Positions 1 to 8,194 are shown, counted from the stretch's first letter. The stretch: DNA of 64,000 bases from Trebonia kvetii (GCF_007827045.1 NZ_RPFW01000001.1:62001-126000); one strand, 5' to 3'. Notes: generated from the sequence alone by a model not told the origin. Made by a program: numbers and translations.

Positions 1-346
1 TGACCAGCAGGGCGATCCGGACCCGGTCATCGAATGTGACCCGGTCCGCGGGGTCGGCGAGACCCGGCTCGGGCGGCGCGATGAACTCGATTTCCCCGGC
101 GTCATGGGCGCGCTCCCTGCGGGCCCGCGCCGACCTGATCTGGTCCAGGCACAGGCGGCTGGTGACCACGATCAGCCAGCCCCGGTAGTCCTCGATCTCA
201 CCGATGTCGCCACGCATCAGGCGCGAGAAGGCGTCTTGGACCGCGTCTTCGGCAGCGCCGATGTCGCCAAGCATCCGGAACGCGAGGTCGACCAGGTCCG
301 GCCGGTGCGCCTGGTATGCCTGGCTGATTGTCTCGTCCTGCCGCAT
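1..346 (-). CDS. ECF sigma factor, ECF41-type, N-terminal part only (cut by window start)
   Basis: The reverse strand reads 115 codons from an ATG at 346 preceded by a strong GGAGGTG ribosome site. Residues about 10-45 are a typical sigma region 2 (AYQAHRPDLVDLAFRMLGD, then AEDAVQDAFSRL), followed by the WLIVVTSRLCLDQIRSARARR segment that closes region 2. Region 4 and any C-terminal SnoaL-like domain lie outside the window. The ECF41 assignment rests on context: the divergent neighbour is a carboxymuconolactone-decarboxylase-like gene, the usual ECF41 partner, and both promoters match the ECF41 consensus. ECF41 factors are regulated by their own C-terminal extension rather than a classical anti-sigma factor. 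Which one-component stimulus acts here cannot be seen. Confidence 0.85.
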   Translation of the reverse strand, partial: MRQDETISQAYQAHRPDLVDLAFRMLGDIGAAEDAVQDAFSRLMRGDIGEIEDYRGWLIVVTSRLCLDQIRSARARRERAHDAGEIEFIAPPEPGLADPADRVTFDDRVRIALLV

Positions 347-368
347 GACGCACCTCCCCCGCTACCTG

Positions 369-395
369 GACGGTGCAGCCCGGCGGATTGTGACA
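369..395 (-). promoter_or_regulatory. ECF41-type promoter driving the sigma factor gene
   Basis: Read on the minus strand, TGTCACA (395-389), a 16-nt spacer and CGTC (372-369) reproduce the published ECF41 consensus TGTCACA-N16-CGTC exactly. The element ends 23 bp before the sigma ATG at 346, so the leader would be short. This implies autoregulation. Confidence 0.75.
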
Positions 396-418
396 TCCGG
401 CCGCTGCGGCCAGGTCAC

Positions 419-445
419 CGTCACACCCGGAGATCCTGCCCCGTC
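419..445 (+). promoter_or_regulatory. ECF41-type promoter driving the AhpD-like gene
   Basis: CGTCACA (419-425), a 16-nt spacer and CGTC (442-445) match the ECF41 consensus with one change, facing the carboxymuconolactone-decarboxylase-like gene at 524. Together with the minus-strand copy it forms a back-to-back promoter pair. Confidence 0.7.
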
Positions 446-451
446 CTTACT

Positions 452-487
452 GGTGAGCGCGCCACGAACTACCGGTGAGCGCGCCAC
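452..487 (+). repeat. 14-bp direct repeat in the 5' leader
   Basis: GGTGAGCGCGCCAC occurs at 452-465 and again at 474-487, 22 bp apart (about two helical turns), just downstream of the ECF41-type promoter and before the start at 524. It could be a regulator site or a small duplication. Confidence 0.6.
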
Positions 488-523
488 CAACCCGGACGTG
501 ACAACGGCTTCCAGGGAGACACG

Positions 524-1102
524 ATGACACGCATACCAAGCCACACTATCGAGGACGCACCGCAGGCCTCACGGGAGCTGCTCGCCGACATGGTGCAGTT
601 CTCGCCCACCGGGCGGCTGCTCAACATGCATGCGCAGATGGCGCACGCGCCAGCCGTCCTTGCCGCGTACGCCTCCGTTCGCCGGGCCACCGGCGAACAG
701 GGCACGCTGGACCAGCGGCTGCGCACCGGGCTGATGCTCGCCACCGCGGCCGCCGCGGGTAGCGAGTACGCCCTGGCCATCAGCACGCTGCTGGTCCAGC
801 GGTCTGGCTGGCAACCTGGCCAGATCGCGGCGCTGCGCTCCGGCGCCAAGGTCGGCGAGTCGCGCGCCGACGCGCTGATCGCGGTGGTCCGCGAGGCTGC
901 CGCGAACTCCGGGCGGGTCAGCGACGCGACGTGGGACAGCGCGGTCGCGGCCGGATGTACCGACAACAACCTCGCGGAGGCCTTCGCATACCTGGGCCTG
1001 ACCGTGTTCACGGCGTACTTCCTCAACTACGCCGACACCGAGCTGGACGTGCCCGCCAGCCCGGAAGTCGGCGCGGTCGCCGCCGGGCAGCATAGCGGCT
1101 GA
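524..1102 (+). CDS. Carboxymuconolactone decarboxylase/AhpD-like family protein
   Basis: 192 residues with the all-helical AhpD-like core (residues about 40-150). The start at 524 has AGGGAG 5 nt upstream. In true AhpD enzymes a CxxC pair with a nearby His does peroxide/thiol chemistry. Here the corresponding helix reads GSEYALAISTLLVQRSGW and has no cysteine; the only Cys is in AAGCTDNN. Peroxidase activity is therefore doubtful and the protein may bind or decarboxylate something else. It is the predicted target of the divergent ECF41-type sigma factor, and its stop is 1 nt before the next start, so it is probably co-translated with the VOC gene. Confidence 0.85.
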   Translation: MTRIPSHTIEDAPQASRELLADMVQFSPTGRLLNMHAQMAHAPAVLAAYASVRRATGEQGTLDQRLRTGLMLATAAAAGSEYALAISTLLVQRSGWQPGQIAALRSGAKVGESRADALIAVVREAAANSGRVSDATWDSAVAAGCTDNNLAEAFAYLGLTVFTAYFLNYADTELDVPASPEVGAVAAGQHSG

Positions 1103-1103
1103 T

Positions 1104-1496
1104 ATGGAACTGGTGCAGTGCCGGATCGTCACCGACGACGTCGAGCGCCTGGCCGCGTTCTACGTCGGGCTCGTCGGGGTGCAGGTGGTTCTGAACGAGT
1201 ACTACGTCGAGGTGCACGCCGGACCGGTGTCGGTCGGGTTTTCCAAGCGCCGGTTCACCGAATACCACCACTGCTCTCCCGCCGCGACCGCAGACGGCGG
1301 CCAGGACCGTGCGCCCGAGACCGTTCTCGATTTCCTCGTCGACGACGTCGACGCCGAATACGAGCGTGTCAAGGCACTCGGCGTCGAGTGGGTCATGCCG
1401 CCGGCGACGCAGCCCTGGGGGAACCGGAGCATGATCTTCCGCGATTCTGAGGGAAACCTGATCAACGTCTTCTCGCGCCCGCAGCGCCGCCGGTGA
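1104..1496 (+). CDS. VOC (glyoxalase/bleomycin-resistance) superfamily protein
   Basis: 130 residues forming the usual two beta-alpha-beta-beta-beta modules: the opening QCRIVTDDVERLAAFYVGLVG is module one, and FLVDDVDAEYERVKALGV to FRDSEGNLINVFSR is module two. The Glu in the last strand region (DSEGNLINVF) is at the usual metal-ligand end, but the full ligand set is not obvious. The ATG is 1 nt after the stop of the AhpD-like gene, indicating translational coupling and membership of the putative ECF41 operon. Substrate unknown. Confidence 0.85.
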   Translation: MELVQCRIVTDDVERLAAFYVGLVGVQVVLNEYYVEVHAGPVSVGFSKRRFTEYHHCSPAATADGGQDRAPETVLDFLVDDVDAEYERVKALGVEWVMPPATQPWGNRSMIFRDSEGNLINVFSRPQRRR

Positions 1497-1616
1497 CCGA
1501 TGCCGGCGACTGCCGCAACCGTAGTCAGCCTCTCGCTTCGGGTTGCGGGACGATCGAATCGGGCGATACAGCTGGCTCAAGTCCGGCCTGTCGCGTCGTG
1601 CTTCGCGGGAAGGCAA

Positions 1617-1928
1617 TGGCGGCTGTCAGCGCATTCGGCGAGCTGGTGCATTACCTGATCCGCCTTTATCACAAACGACATCGCCCGGTTCTTCGGCGGT
1701 GCCCGCAACGAGTTCCTGACGGTCGCGGCCGAGAGCGATGTCGTGGTTGTCGAGCACCGGCTATCGGCCACGCTCCCCAATGGCCGGCCGTACGTCAACG
1801 ACTACTGCTTCGTATACGAGGTACGCGACGGCAAAGTGCGGGCAATCCGTGAGTACATGGACACCCGGGGAGGCTGGGCGCAGGTGTTCGGCGAAGGCGA
1901 ACCAGTCCAGCTGATTGAGTGGCGCTAG
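1617..1928 (+). pseudogene. SnoaL-like (NTF2 fold) protein relic, frameshifted and N-truncated
   Basis: The frame ending at 1928 encodes a clear C-terminal half of a SnoaL-like protein: FFGGARNEFL, then VVVVEHRLSATLPNGRPYVN, then VREYMDT-type ending (IREYMDTRGGWAQVFGE). Upstream that frame is closed by a TGA near 1660. The preceding in-frame piece (from ATG 1617, AFGELVHYLIR) is in another frame, so at least one frameshift and loss of the N-terminal half are implied. Its last 4 bp overlap the stop of the convergent dehydrogenase gene. SnoaL-like domains are also the C-terminal part of ECF41 sigma factors, but this relic is free-standing. Confidence 0.65.
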
Positions 1929-2953
1929 TACCCGCGGGCGCGGTCGACCACGTTGCGGAGAGGCTGGCCGTCCAGGTATCGCCGGAGGTTGTCTGCGAAG
2001 AGGCGGCGAAGGGGCTCGGCGACTCTCGTCTCACCGCCCCCGGAGATGTGCGGTGTCAGCAGGATCTGGGGTAGTCCGGTGAGTTCCGGCCGCGGCGGCC
2101 GGCCGGCGAGCTCGCCGTCGTAGACGTCCAGGACAGCGCCGCGGATCCGCCCGGCGGTGACCGCGGCGACGAGGGCGTCCTCGTCGACCTCCTCGCCCCG
2201 GGCGACGTTGATGAGCACCGCGTTCGGCTTCATCGCCGCGAAGACCTGGGCGCTGATGAAGCCGCGGGTCTCGGCGGTCAGCTGGGAGCAGATGGCGAGG
2301 AAGTCGCTTTCCGCGGCTACCCGCAGGATCTGGCCGGCCGGCAGTACCAGGTCCGCCCCGTCGGCATCGGGCAGCGGGGCGGTGACCGAGCGGCGGGTGC
2401 CGATCACCCGCATGCCGGCCGCGCGCGACAACCGGGCCACCTCCTGCCCGATGCCGCCCAGGCCGATGACGCCCATCGTCGCCCCGCGCAGGGTGAGCAT
2501 CTGGTATCCCTCGCGCGTGAACTGCCCTGCGGCCTTCTGCCGGGCGGCCTCGTGCAGGCCCCGGGCGAAGTGCGCCGCCGCTGCCAGGACATACTCGGCG
2601 ATGGCGGTGGCCGCCATCGCGCCGCGGCTGCTGGTCAAGGTGACGTCCGCGCCCCACAGGTCGGTTCCGGCCAGGTTCGAAACCCCGGCCTGGGTGTGAT
2701 GAACCCATACCAGTCGCGGGGAGCGGGCGGCGAGACCCTCGGGAACCGGGTAGCCGACCACCAGCACCTCCGCCCGAGCAAGGATGTCCGCCAGCAGAAC
2801 GGGATCGTGCGCCGCCTGACCGCCCGCTCCTACCCGGTGCCCCGTGGCGGCGAAGTTGGCGTCCAAGACCCGGACGCGGGAATCGATGTCGCTCGCGAAC
2901 GACAGATCCCGGCCAAGGATCGGAGCAATGACCGCAACGTTGACCTCGTCCAT
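1925..2953 (-). CDS. D-isomer-specific 2-hydroxyacid dehydrogenase family protein
   Basis: 342 residues, full length for the family. An N-terminal substrate-binding lobe is followed by an NAD-binding Rossmann core with GLGGIG at about residues 163-168. The catalytic Arg is in NVARGEEVDEDAL, the acidic partner follows in VLDVYDGE, and the catalytic His is in LTPHISGG. It would reduce a 2-oxoacid or oxidise a D-2-hydroxyacid with NAD(P)H; substrate not predictable. It ends in NVVDRARGY and resembles the protein at 39158-40192, which ends NLYQSSRGY. It stands alone as a transcription unit. The 4-bp tail overlap with the SnoaL relic suggests that the junction was rearranged. Confidence 0.9.
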   Translation of the reverse strand: MDEVNVAVIAPILGRDLSFASDIDSRVRVLDANFAATGHRVGAGGQAAHDPVLLADILARAEVLVVGYPVPEGLAARSPRLVWVHHTQAGVSNLAGTDLWGADVTLTSSRGAMAATAIAEYVLAAAAHFARGLHEAARQKAAGQFTREGYQMLTLRGATMGVIGLGGIGQEVARLSRAAGMRVIGTRRSVTAPLPDADGADLVLPAGQILRVAAESDFLAICSQLTAETRGFISAQVFAAMKPNAVLINVARGEEVDEDALVAAVTAGRIRGAVLDVYDGELAGRPPRPELTGLPQILLTPHISGGGETRVAEPLRRLFADNLRRYLDGQPLRNVVDRARGY

Positions 2954-3040
2954 GCAACCTCCGTCCCCTCCAAGCGTGCCAGAGGCGCACAGGTGCGGGC
3001 CAGATCACTTCGGTTCGCATCAATTCGCGTGTGGGAAGTC

Positions 3041-3316
3041 GTGAACGAGGCCGGGCAGGAGACCACCAAGGACGGCACGCTCCTCACCGGGCCGCTAAGC
3101 CTGCCGACTCTGTTTCAGGACCCGAACGCGTTCACCGACCCCCGCTGCCTGTTCGACCCGGGCTATCGTCCGCCCCGGCAGCATCTTCCGGTGAAAGACC
3201 AGCAACGGAATCTGCGCACGGACTGGATCCTGTTGCGGGTTGCCACCGTGGTCATTGTGCCCGTGGTCATCGCCCTGGTGGTAATCATCGCCCTGATGGT
3301 CGCGGCGCATAGTTGA
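3041..3316 (+). CDS. Small tail-anchored membrane protein, unknown function
   Basis: From GTG 3041 (GTG 3029 also possible) the frame gives about 91 residues with a proline-rich soluble part (FQDPNAFTDPRCLFDPGYRP) and a strongly hydrophobic C-terminal helix (VIVPVVIALVVIIALMV) preceded by basic residues. That layout fits a small single-pass inner-membrane protein. The ribosome site is weak and no family is recognised, so the call depends on the non-random hydrophobic segment. A shadow frame cannot be fully excluded. Confidence 0.5.
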   Translation: MNEAGQETTKDGTLLTGPLSLPTLFQDPNAFTDPRCLFDPGYRPPRQHLPVKDQQRNLRTDWILLRVATVVIVPVVIALVVIIALMVAAHS

Positions 3317-3348
3317 GCCTCGTCACCCGGCCGACGAGGCTGGCAGCG

Positions 3349-4404
3349 CTAGCGATGCGGGGCCAGCAGCTGGTGCGGGTCGGCACCTTCCCTGGGCCGT
3401 GGGTCGGCATGGACGAGCGCCGCGGACAGCCGCGGCAGGGCGTGCCTAAGCTGGTGTTCCGCCTCGACCGTGACCTGATGCGCCTCGACGGCGGTGGCGT
3501 CACCGCTGACTTCGATCTCGCACTCGGCCCAGAGCTGGTGACCTACCCAGCGGAGCTTCACCAGGCCGATGCCGAGGACTCCCGGAGTGGCCCGCAGTGT
3601 CCGCTCGGCCTGATCGGTCAGCGCCGGGTCAACGGCGTCCATCAGCCGCCGGCCGATTTCGCGGGCGGCCTGGCACAGCACGGTCAGGATCGCCGCGGTG
3701 ATCGCGAGGCCCACCACCGGATCGGCCCAGTTCCAGCCGAGCGCCACTCCTCCCGCGCCGAGCAGCACGGCGAGTGAGGTGAACCCGTCGGTGCGCGCGT
3801 GCAGGCCGTCGGCCACTAGCGCCGCGGAGCCGATCTTGCGCCCGACCCGGATGCGGTACCTGGCGACAAGCTCGTTGCCCGCGAACCCGACGAGTGCGGC
3901 GACGGCCACCGCGATGAGGTTGGAGACGTGCTCAGGATGCAGCAGCCTGTGCACCGCCGTATAGGCCGCCAGCGCGGACGAGGCCAGGATCAGTGCGACG
4001 ATCAGGATGCCCGCCAGGTCTTCCGCCCGCCCGTACCCGTAGGGATAGCGGCGGGTGGGCGGGCGCCTGCCGAGGACGAACGCCACCCCGAGCGGGAGTG
4101 CCGTCAGCGCGTCGGCGGCGTTGTGCAGCGTGTCGCCGAGCAGCGCGACCGAGCCCGACGCGACCGCCACCGCCGCCTGGATGGCGGCCGTGACCCCGAG
4201 CACCGCCAGGGAGATCCACAGTGCCCGCATCCCTGCCGCGCTGGCCTCCAGAGCCGTGTCCACCCGGTCGGCCGCCTCGTGCGAGTGCGGACGGACCACG
4301 TGCAGCACCCGGGCTAGCGTCCCCGCGTGCCGATCGTGTTCGTGATCGTGCGGATGGCCGTGATCATGGTGATGATCGTGGTGCCGGCGCGTCGGTTCGT
4401 CCAT
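3349..4404 (-). CDS. Cation diffusion facilitator (CDF) family divalent metal exporter
   Basis: About 351 residues from ATG 4404; ATG 4416 and GTG 4440 are alternative starts. The N-terminus is extremely His/Asp rich (HHDHHHDHGHPHDHEHDRH), a cytosolic metal-sensing tail typical of Zn/Co CDF proteins. Six membrane helices follow. The two metal-site motifs are present: LLGDTLHNAADAL in helix 2 and ALVADGLHARTDGF in helix 5 (HxxxD each), favouring Zn2+. The C-terminal cytosolic domain (VLGIGLVKLRWVGHQLWAE onward) has the ferredoxin-like CDF fold. Acts as a proton antiporter in the plasma membrane. No adjacent metal regulator was found. Confidence 0.93.
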   Translation of the reverse strand: MDEPTRRHHDHHHDHGHPHDHEHDRHAGTLARVLHVVRPHSHEAADRVDTALEASAAGMRALWISLAVLGVTAAIQAAVAVASGSVALLGDTLHNAADALTALPLGVAFVLGRRPPTRRYPYGYGRAEDLAGILIVALILASSALAAYTAVHRLLHPEHVSNLIAVAVAALVGFAGNELVARYRIRVGRKIGSAALVADGLHARTDGFTSLAVLLGAGGVALGWNWADPVVGLAITAAILTVLCQAAREIGRRLMDAVDPALTDQAERTLRATPGVLGIGLVKLRWVGHQLWAECEIEVSGDATAVEAHQVTVEAEHQLRHALPRLSAALVHADPRPREGADPHQLLAPHR

Positions 4405-4489
4405 GACAACTAGCATGCGCGGCAAAACGCATTGCAGCACATCGATAACTGCCAGCTGGGGTCACCTGCGAAATGTGCGCAAAAGCGGG

Positions 4490-5296
4490 TTAGGAGTGGC
4501 CGCCGTTGCTCATCAGGAGCTGGCCATTGATCCACCCGCCCTGGGGAGAGCAAAGGAACGTCACCAGGCTCGCGGTGTCTTGCGGCGTGCCGAGGCGGCC
4601 GAGCGGTGTCTGGCCGAGGACGGCCTGCCTGAGGTCGTCCGTCATCCAGCCGGTGTCTGTCGGGCCCGGGTTGATCGCGTTCGCGGTGACGCCGAGGTGG
4701 GCCAGTTCGCGGGCGGCGGCCAGGGTAATGCGGTCAAGGGCGCCCTTGCTCGCGCCGTAGGGCAGGTTGCCGACCGTGTGATCGCTGGTGAGGCTGATGA
4801 TCCGGCCGGCGCCTGGCGCACCGCGGAAGCGCAGGCCGTATTCGCGGATCAGCAGCCAGCTGGCGCGCGCGTTGACCGCGAAGTGGCGGTCGAAGCTTTC
4901 GATGGTCGTGTCGAGCAGGCCCGAGTCGACGCTTTCGGCATGGGACATCACCAGGGCGGTTACGTTGCCAAGCCGCCGCTCGGACGCGTCGAAGATGAAT
5001 TCCGCCGCGCTGGTGTCCGCGAGGTCCGCCTCGATTGCCGCGACCGCCGCGCCGTGGCTGGTCAGCGACTCCTCGATGGCACTGGCTGCCCCTGCCTCGA
5101 CTCCCCAGGACATCCGCTCGTCGTAGGCGGTCAAGTAGGTGAACGCGATGTCCCAGCCGGACGCCGCGAGTTGCGTCGCGATGCCCGCGCCAATGCCGAC
5201 GGTTCGCCCTACTCCAGTAATGAGCGCCACCGGCCGGCCGGGACCGGTTGAGCGCTCGCCGCTCGTGGCGTGATCATGCTGGCTAGTCATACTCAC
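4490..5296 (-). CDS. SDR family oxidoreductase with atypical NNAG motif
   Basis: 268 residues (GTG 5296; ATG 5290 also possible). The cofactor loop is TGVGRTVGIGAG, a longer variant of TGxxxGxG. The catalytic residues are present as Ser in SLTSDH, Tyr and Lys in YGASKGAL, with NPGPTDTGWM after them as in 3-oxoacyl-ACP reductase-like SDRs. The usual NNAG motif is replaced by MSHA (LVMSHAESVDSG), which removes the Asn of the catalytic tetrad region. An NAD(P)H-linked dehydrogenase is expected but activity could be altered. Monocistronic; substrate unknown. Confidence 0.88.
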   Translation of the reverse strand: MSMTSQHDHATSGERSTGPGRPVALITGVGRTVGIGAGIATQLAASGWDIAFTYLTAYDERMSWGVEAGAASAIEESLTSHGAAVAAIEADLADTSAAEFIFDASERRLGNVTALVMSHAESVDSGLLDTTIESFDRHFAVNARASWLLIREYGLRFRGAPGAGRIISLTSDHTVGNLPYGASKGALDRITLAAARELAHLGVTANAINPGPTDTGWMTDDLRQAVLGQTPLGRLGTPQDTASLVTFLCSPQGGWINGQLLMSNGGHS

Positions 5297-5339
5297 GAAG
5301 GCTTAGCCGGAACCGCGCGTAACGGCAACTGGTTTCCGG

Positions 5340-6740
5340 TCAGGTGACGAGTTCGATGTCGGGGAGCTGCCAGCTGCCGTCGAAGGCGGCCGGTCCCGGG
5401 CCGTAGATGCGAAAGTAGGTGAACCAGCCCGCGTCCGGGCGGGTCTGGATCCAGCGGCCGCCCTGGCCGCCCGGTGGTGTCGGACCGAAGTACAGGTCGA
5501 TCGACCCCAGGCCACTGGTGTCACCGAAATCGAACAGCGAGCTGAGCACCGCCCGGCCCTGCTCGGACTGGACCTGGCTGCGGGTGCGGGCGTCGTAGAC
5601 GGTGGCAGACCAGAACAGCTTCGCCGGGACGGGCAGCGGCACGGTGAGCCGGTAGCCGCGGCTGCCGTCGAGGTAGGCCCCCGCCGCGTCGCGCAGGCCG
5701 AGCCAGTACAGCGACCCGGCGTGGATGTCGCGGCGGAACATCGCAGGCGACGCGCCGATGGCCTGGTAGAACCACTTCTCGCGGGCCTCGGTGTCGAGGG
5801 AGTCCGCGCGTTCGAAGTCACCGTTCTCGAACCGCAGCGCGGCCCATTCCCAGTGGCGGCCCGGCCAGACCGTGCGGTCAGGCCGCCGGTCGGCGAACGA
5901 CTGGGCCCGCAGCTGGGCGAGGCCAGCCTGGGCGGCGCGTTCGAGTAGTTCCCTGCGTGACGCGTCGGGCGCGAACGGCCGACCCTTGGCGATGCCGAGC
6001 GCGGCGAGCTCACCGTAGGCGGGACGGAACGCCTCAAGCGGCGGCTCGGTGTCGACGACCTCGTGCAGCGCCTGCCAGAAGCCGAGGTTGCCCTCCAAGC
6101 GGACCGGCGAGGTGTCCTGCGGCTTGTCCGTGACGTCCAGCCACCGCGGCTCGCGCCAGCCGGGCCGCTCGTGCAGCGGGTAGACCCTCACCGTGGTGAT
6201 CCGCTCCGTCGCGGCCTTGAGGTCGCCGCCGACCGGCAGCGACCTGATGCCGACGAGGACGCGGTACGCGGTTGACCGGCCCCCGTGGTATCCCTCGGGA
6301 ACCGGGCCGTCATAACCGGGCGGGAGGATCGCGTGCAGGCCGCCGTTGCCGGCGTCGGGGCCCGGCAGGCCCATGTCGGCCACCCAGCGCTGGTTCACGT
6401 CCATCGCGATGCAGATCAGCGGCCCCGGCGGCATCTCGATGACCAGCGGGCCGTCGCGCAGGTCGAGCAGCACGGGACCGTAGGGCGTGTCGGAGTTCAG
6501 GGTCAGCCCGACGTGCTCCGGGCGGGTCTCGAGCAGCCCGAACACCTCGTTCGGCAGCACGCCGACGGCCGCATTGCCCTTGAAGATTGCCAGCCCCGAC
6601 ACAGACGGGTAGAAGAGCCGGTAGGCCTGCACCGCGCGATTGAAGTCGGCGTCCCGGTGCACCTCGGCCGCGTCGTCCGCGCCTGGAAATCCGGCGGGCG
6701 GCCGGGCGCCGGCGACACGCTGCGCGGACTGGTCACTCAC
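5340..6740 (-). CDS. DUF1254/DUF1214 domain-containing protein
   Basis: 466 residues from GTG 6740, chosen because GGGGG lies 7 nt upstream; an in-frame GTG at 6773 would add 11 residues. The N-terminal part (YRLFYPSVSGLAIFKGNAAV to NSDTPYGPVLLDL) matches DUF1254. The C-terminal part (SLYWLGLRDAAGAYLDGSRG, LPVPAKLFWSATVYD, WFTYFRIYGP) matches DUF1214. These beta-rich proteins are widespread in actinomycetes and environmental bacteria and have no established catalytic role. No signal peptide is evident. Nothing nearby suggests a pathway. Confidence 0.85.
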   Translation of the reverse strand: MSDQSAQRVAGARPPAGFPGADDAAEVHRDADFNRAVQAYRLFYPSVSGLAIFKGNAAVGVLPNEVFGLLETRPEHVGLTLNSDTPYGPVLLDLRDGPLVIEMPPGPLICIAMDVNQRWVADMGLPGPDAGNGGLHAILPPGYDGPVPEGYHGGRSTAYRVLVGIRSLPVGGDLKAATERITTVRVYPLHERPGWREPRWLDVTDKPQDTSPVRLEGNLGFWQALHEVVDTEPPLEAFRPAYGELAALGIAKGRPFAPDASRRELLERAAQAGLAQLRAQSFADRRPDRTVWPGRHWEWAALRFENGDFERADSLDTEAREKWFYQAIGASPAMFRRDIHAGSLYWLGLRDAAGAYLDGSRGYRLTVPLPVPAKLFWSATVYDARTRSQVQSEQGRAVLSSLFDFGDTSGLGSIDLYFGPTPPGGQGGRWIQTRPDAGWFTYFRIYGPGPAAFDGSWQLPDIELVT

Positions 6741-6812
6741 GACGGAACCCCCCTGGGCGCTCGTCTCAAGCACCCACTATCCGCCGCACCCCGCCGCTGC
6801 CGCCTCACCCGA

Positions 6813-7004
6813 TCAGGATGAACGGGTGCCAGGTGATCCCAGTCCCGCTACGGCGAGCGAGAGCGGGGCAGCCCGCTTACGATGCGATGCGCGCACGTCA
6901 GCGTCAAAGGTGATGCAGCGCCCCCGCAGCTTGCGGGCAAGTGGCGCGAGGACGGCGGTCTTGCCCGAGCAGGAAGCGACGAACGTCCAGGACTGCAGGA
7001 CCAC
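6813..7004 (-). pseudogene. Relic of a small P-loop nucleotide kinase-like gene in the 6741-7100 spacer
   Basis: The 360-bp spacer between the DUF1254 gene and the GIN-domain gene holds a short minus-strand frame with a Walker-A-like piece (SCSGKTAVLAPLARKLRGR) followed by CITFDADV. This resembles the beginning of actinobacterial P-loop kinase-like proteins. The rest of such a protein is missing and the Walker A lacks a glycine, so it is at best a decayed fragment. Nothing else is recognised in the spacer. Confidence 0.35.
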
Positions 7005-7100
7005 CCGAACGGGACGTCCGGCTCTACCACGGCGTTCGACCGCGGCCGGACAATGAAGACGGTGGCATTACTTGCCTCCGCAACTCGGGAGGGAGGGGCC

Positions 7101-7829
7101 ATGACCGTCGCCTCTGCGCCTCGGCGCGGCGGCCATGCGGCGGATCACCGTCAGCTGACCCTGATCGCGGTCCTCGCGGTCGCTGTCGTCAGCCTGGCCG
7201 CGATCGTGGGAGTGCTGCTGGCCCGCGGCGGAACAACTTCGGGATCCGGCCTGCAAGGCTCAGGCCTCGCGGCCAGCCAGGCGCGTGCCGTGGCGGCATT
7301 CGACAGCCTCGACCTCGCGGGCGCAAACAACGTCACAGTCGTCGTCGGCCGCCCGCAGTCGGTCGTCGTCCGTGCGGACAATAACCTGCTCAGTCACGTG
7401 ACGACACAGGTCACGGACGGAACACTGGTGATCGGGAATAGCGGCAGCTTCAGCACGCGAACCCCGATGAGCGTCGACGTCAGGGTGCCGTCGCTAACGG
7501 CACTCGCCCTCACCGGCAGCGGGCAGATCACCGTCACCGGGATCAGCACGCCGCAGCTGACCGTGTCAGTCGTCGGCAGCGGGCTGCTGACCGCTTCCGG
7601 CACCGCGACACGCCTGAACGTCAGCCTCCCTGGCTCCGGCCAGGCGCAGCTCTTTCAGCTCGCGGCCGAACACGTGCGTGCGGTCCTGGCCGGGTCGGGG
7701 CTAATCCAGGTAGCTCCCACGGCAAGCCTTGACGCGTCGGTCCACGGAACCGGAGCAATCTTCTACAGCGGTAACCCGCCTCAGGTGACCACCAGCATCA
7801 CCGGGACAGGCGCCGTGATACACGGGTGA
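7101..7829 (+). CDS. GIN-domain (DUF2807, head-domain) surface protein
   Basis: 242 residues from ATG 7101, which follows a GGGAGGGAGGGG purine run; ATG 7053 is an in-frame alternative. Residues 20-44 are one hydrophobic membrane anchor (LTLIAVLAVAVVSLAAIVGVL). The remainder is a DUF2807 right-handed beta-solenoid seen as repeated G-S/T-G turns: ALTGSGQITVTGIS, SVVGSGLLTASG, SLPGSGQAQLFQL, VLAGSGLIQVAP, SVHGTGAIFYSG and SITGTGAVIHG. The protein should be anchored with the solenoid outside the cell. The family is described as putative adhesin heads; the ligand is unknown. Confidence 0.88.
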   Translation: MTVASAPRRGGHAADHRQLTLIAVLAVAVVSLAAIVGVLLARGGTTSGSGLQGSGLAASQARAVAAFDSLDLAGANNVTVVVGRPQSVVVRADNNLLSHVTTQVTDGTLVIGNSGSFSTRTPMSVDVRVPSLTALALTGSGQITVTGISTPQLTVSVVGSGLLTASGTATRLNVSLPGSGQAQLFQLAAEHVRAVLAGSGLIQVAPTASLDASVHGTGAIFYSGNPPQVTTSITGTGAVIHG

Positions 7830-7864
7830 GTGTCGCACCACCCTCGGCAGACAGGAGGCTCGTG

Positions 7865-8194
7865 ATGAATAACGGCACCGCGCTGGCACGACGAGCGCAC
7901 TCGGCACCCCGGGTTGTATCGCCAAGGAACAAGGTGACCGTCGCCTTTCCCTTGTCGATGATCCGGGCAGAGAAGCCAGCCACGATGGGTCCAGGAGACT
8001 GGATCAGCCTGGCCAGGCTGACGGTGTCGGTCATCGGGTTCAGCCTGGCGATCAGGCAGCTTGCCCGCATCGCGAATGCGTCGCAAGCGGTGCAGGAACA
8101 CCGTGAAGCGGACCGGGAAGAGGCGGGCCCGGGCACGGCCGGATCCGCGTCCCTGGACGGCAGCGGGAGCCGCCACGAGGAGAGGGTCGGCTAG
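7865..8194 (+). CDS. Small single-pass membrane protein of unknown function
   Basis: 109 residues. The start is well defined by AGGAGG at 7853-7858, six nt before ATG 7865. A hydrophobic segment (WISLARLTVSVIGFSLAIRQ, about residues 46-65) is followed by the LARIANASQAVQEHREADRE helix. This layout recalls many small actinobacterial proteins with a GFxLxIRQLxxTANA-type motif, usually of unknown function. It begins 36 bp after the GIN-domain gene and may be co-transcribed with it. Confidence 0.65.
   Translation: MNNGTALARRAHSAPRVVSPRNKVTVAFPLSMIRAEKPATMGPGDWISLARLTVSVIGFSLAIRQLARIANASQAVQEHREADREEAGPGTAGSASLDGSGSRHEERVG

Noticed and set aside
2552..3316. 254-codon version of the small membrane protein
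   Set aside because: The first 160 codons are antisense to the 2-hydroxyacid dehydrogenase; only the last 91 or so look protein-like.
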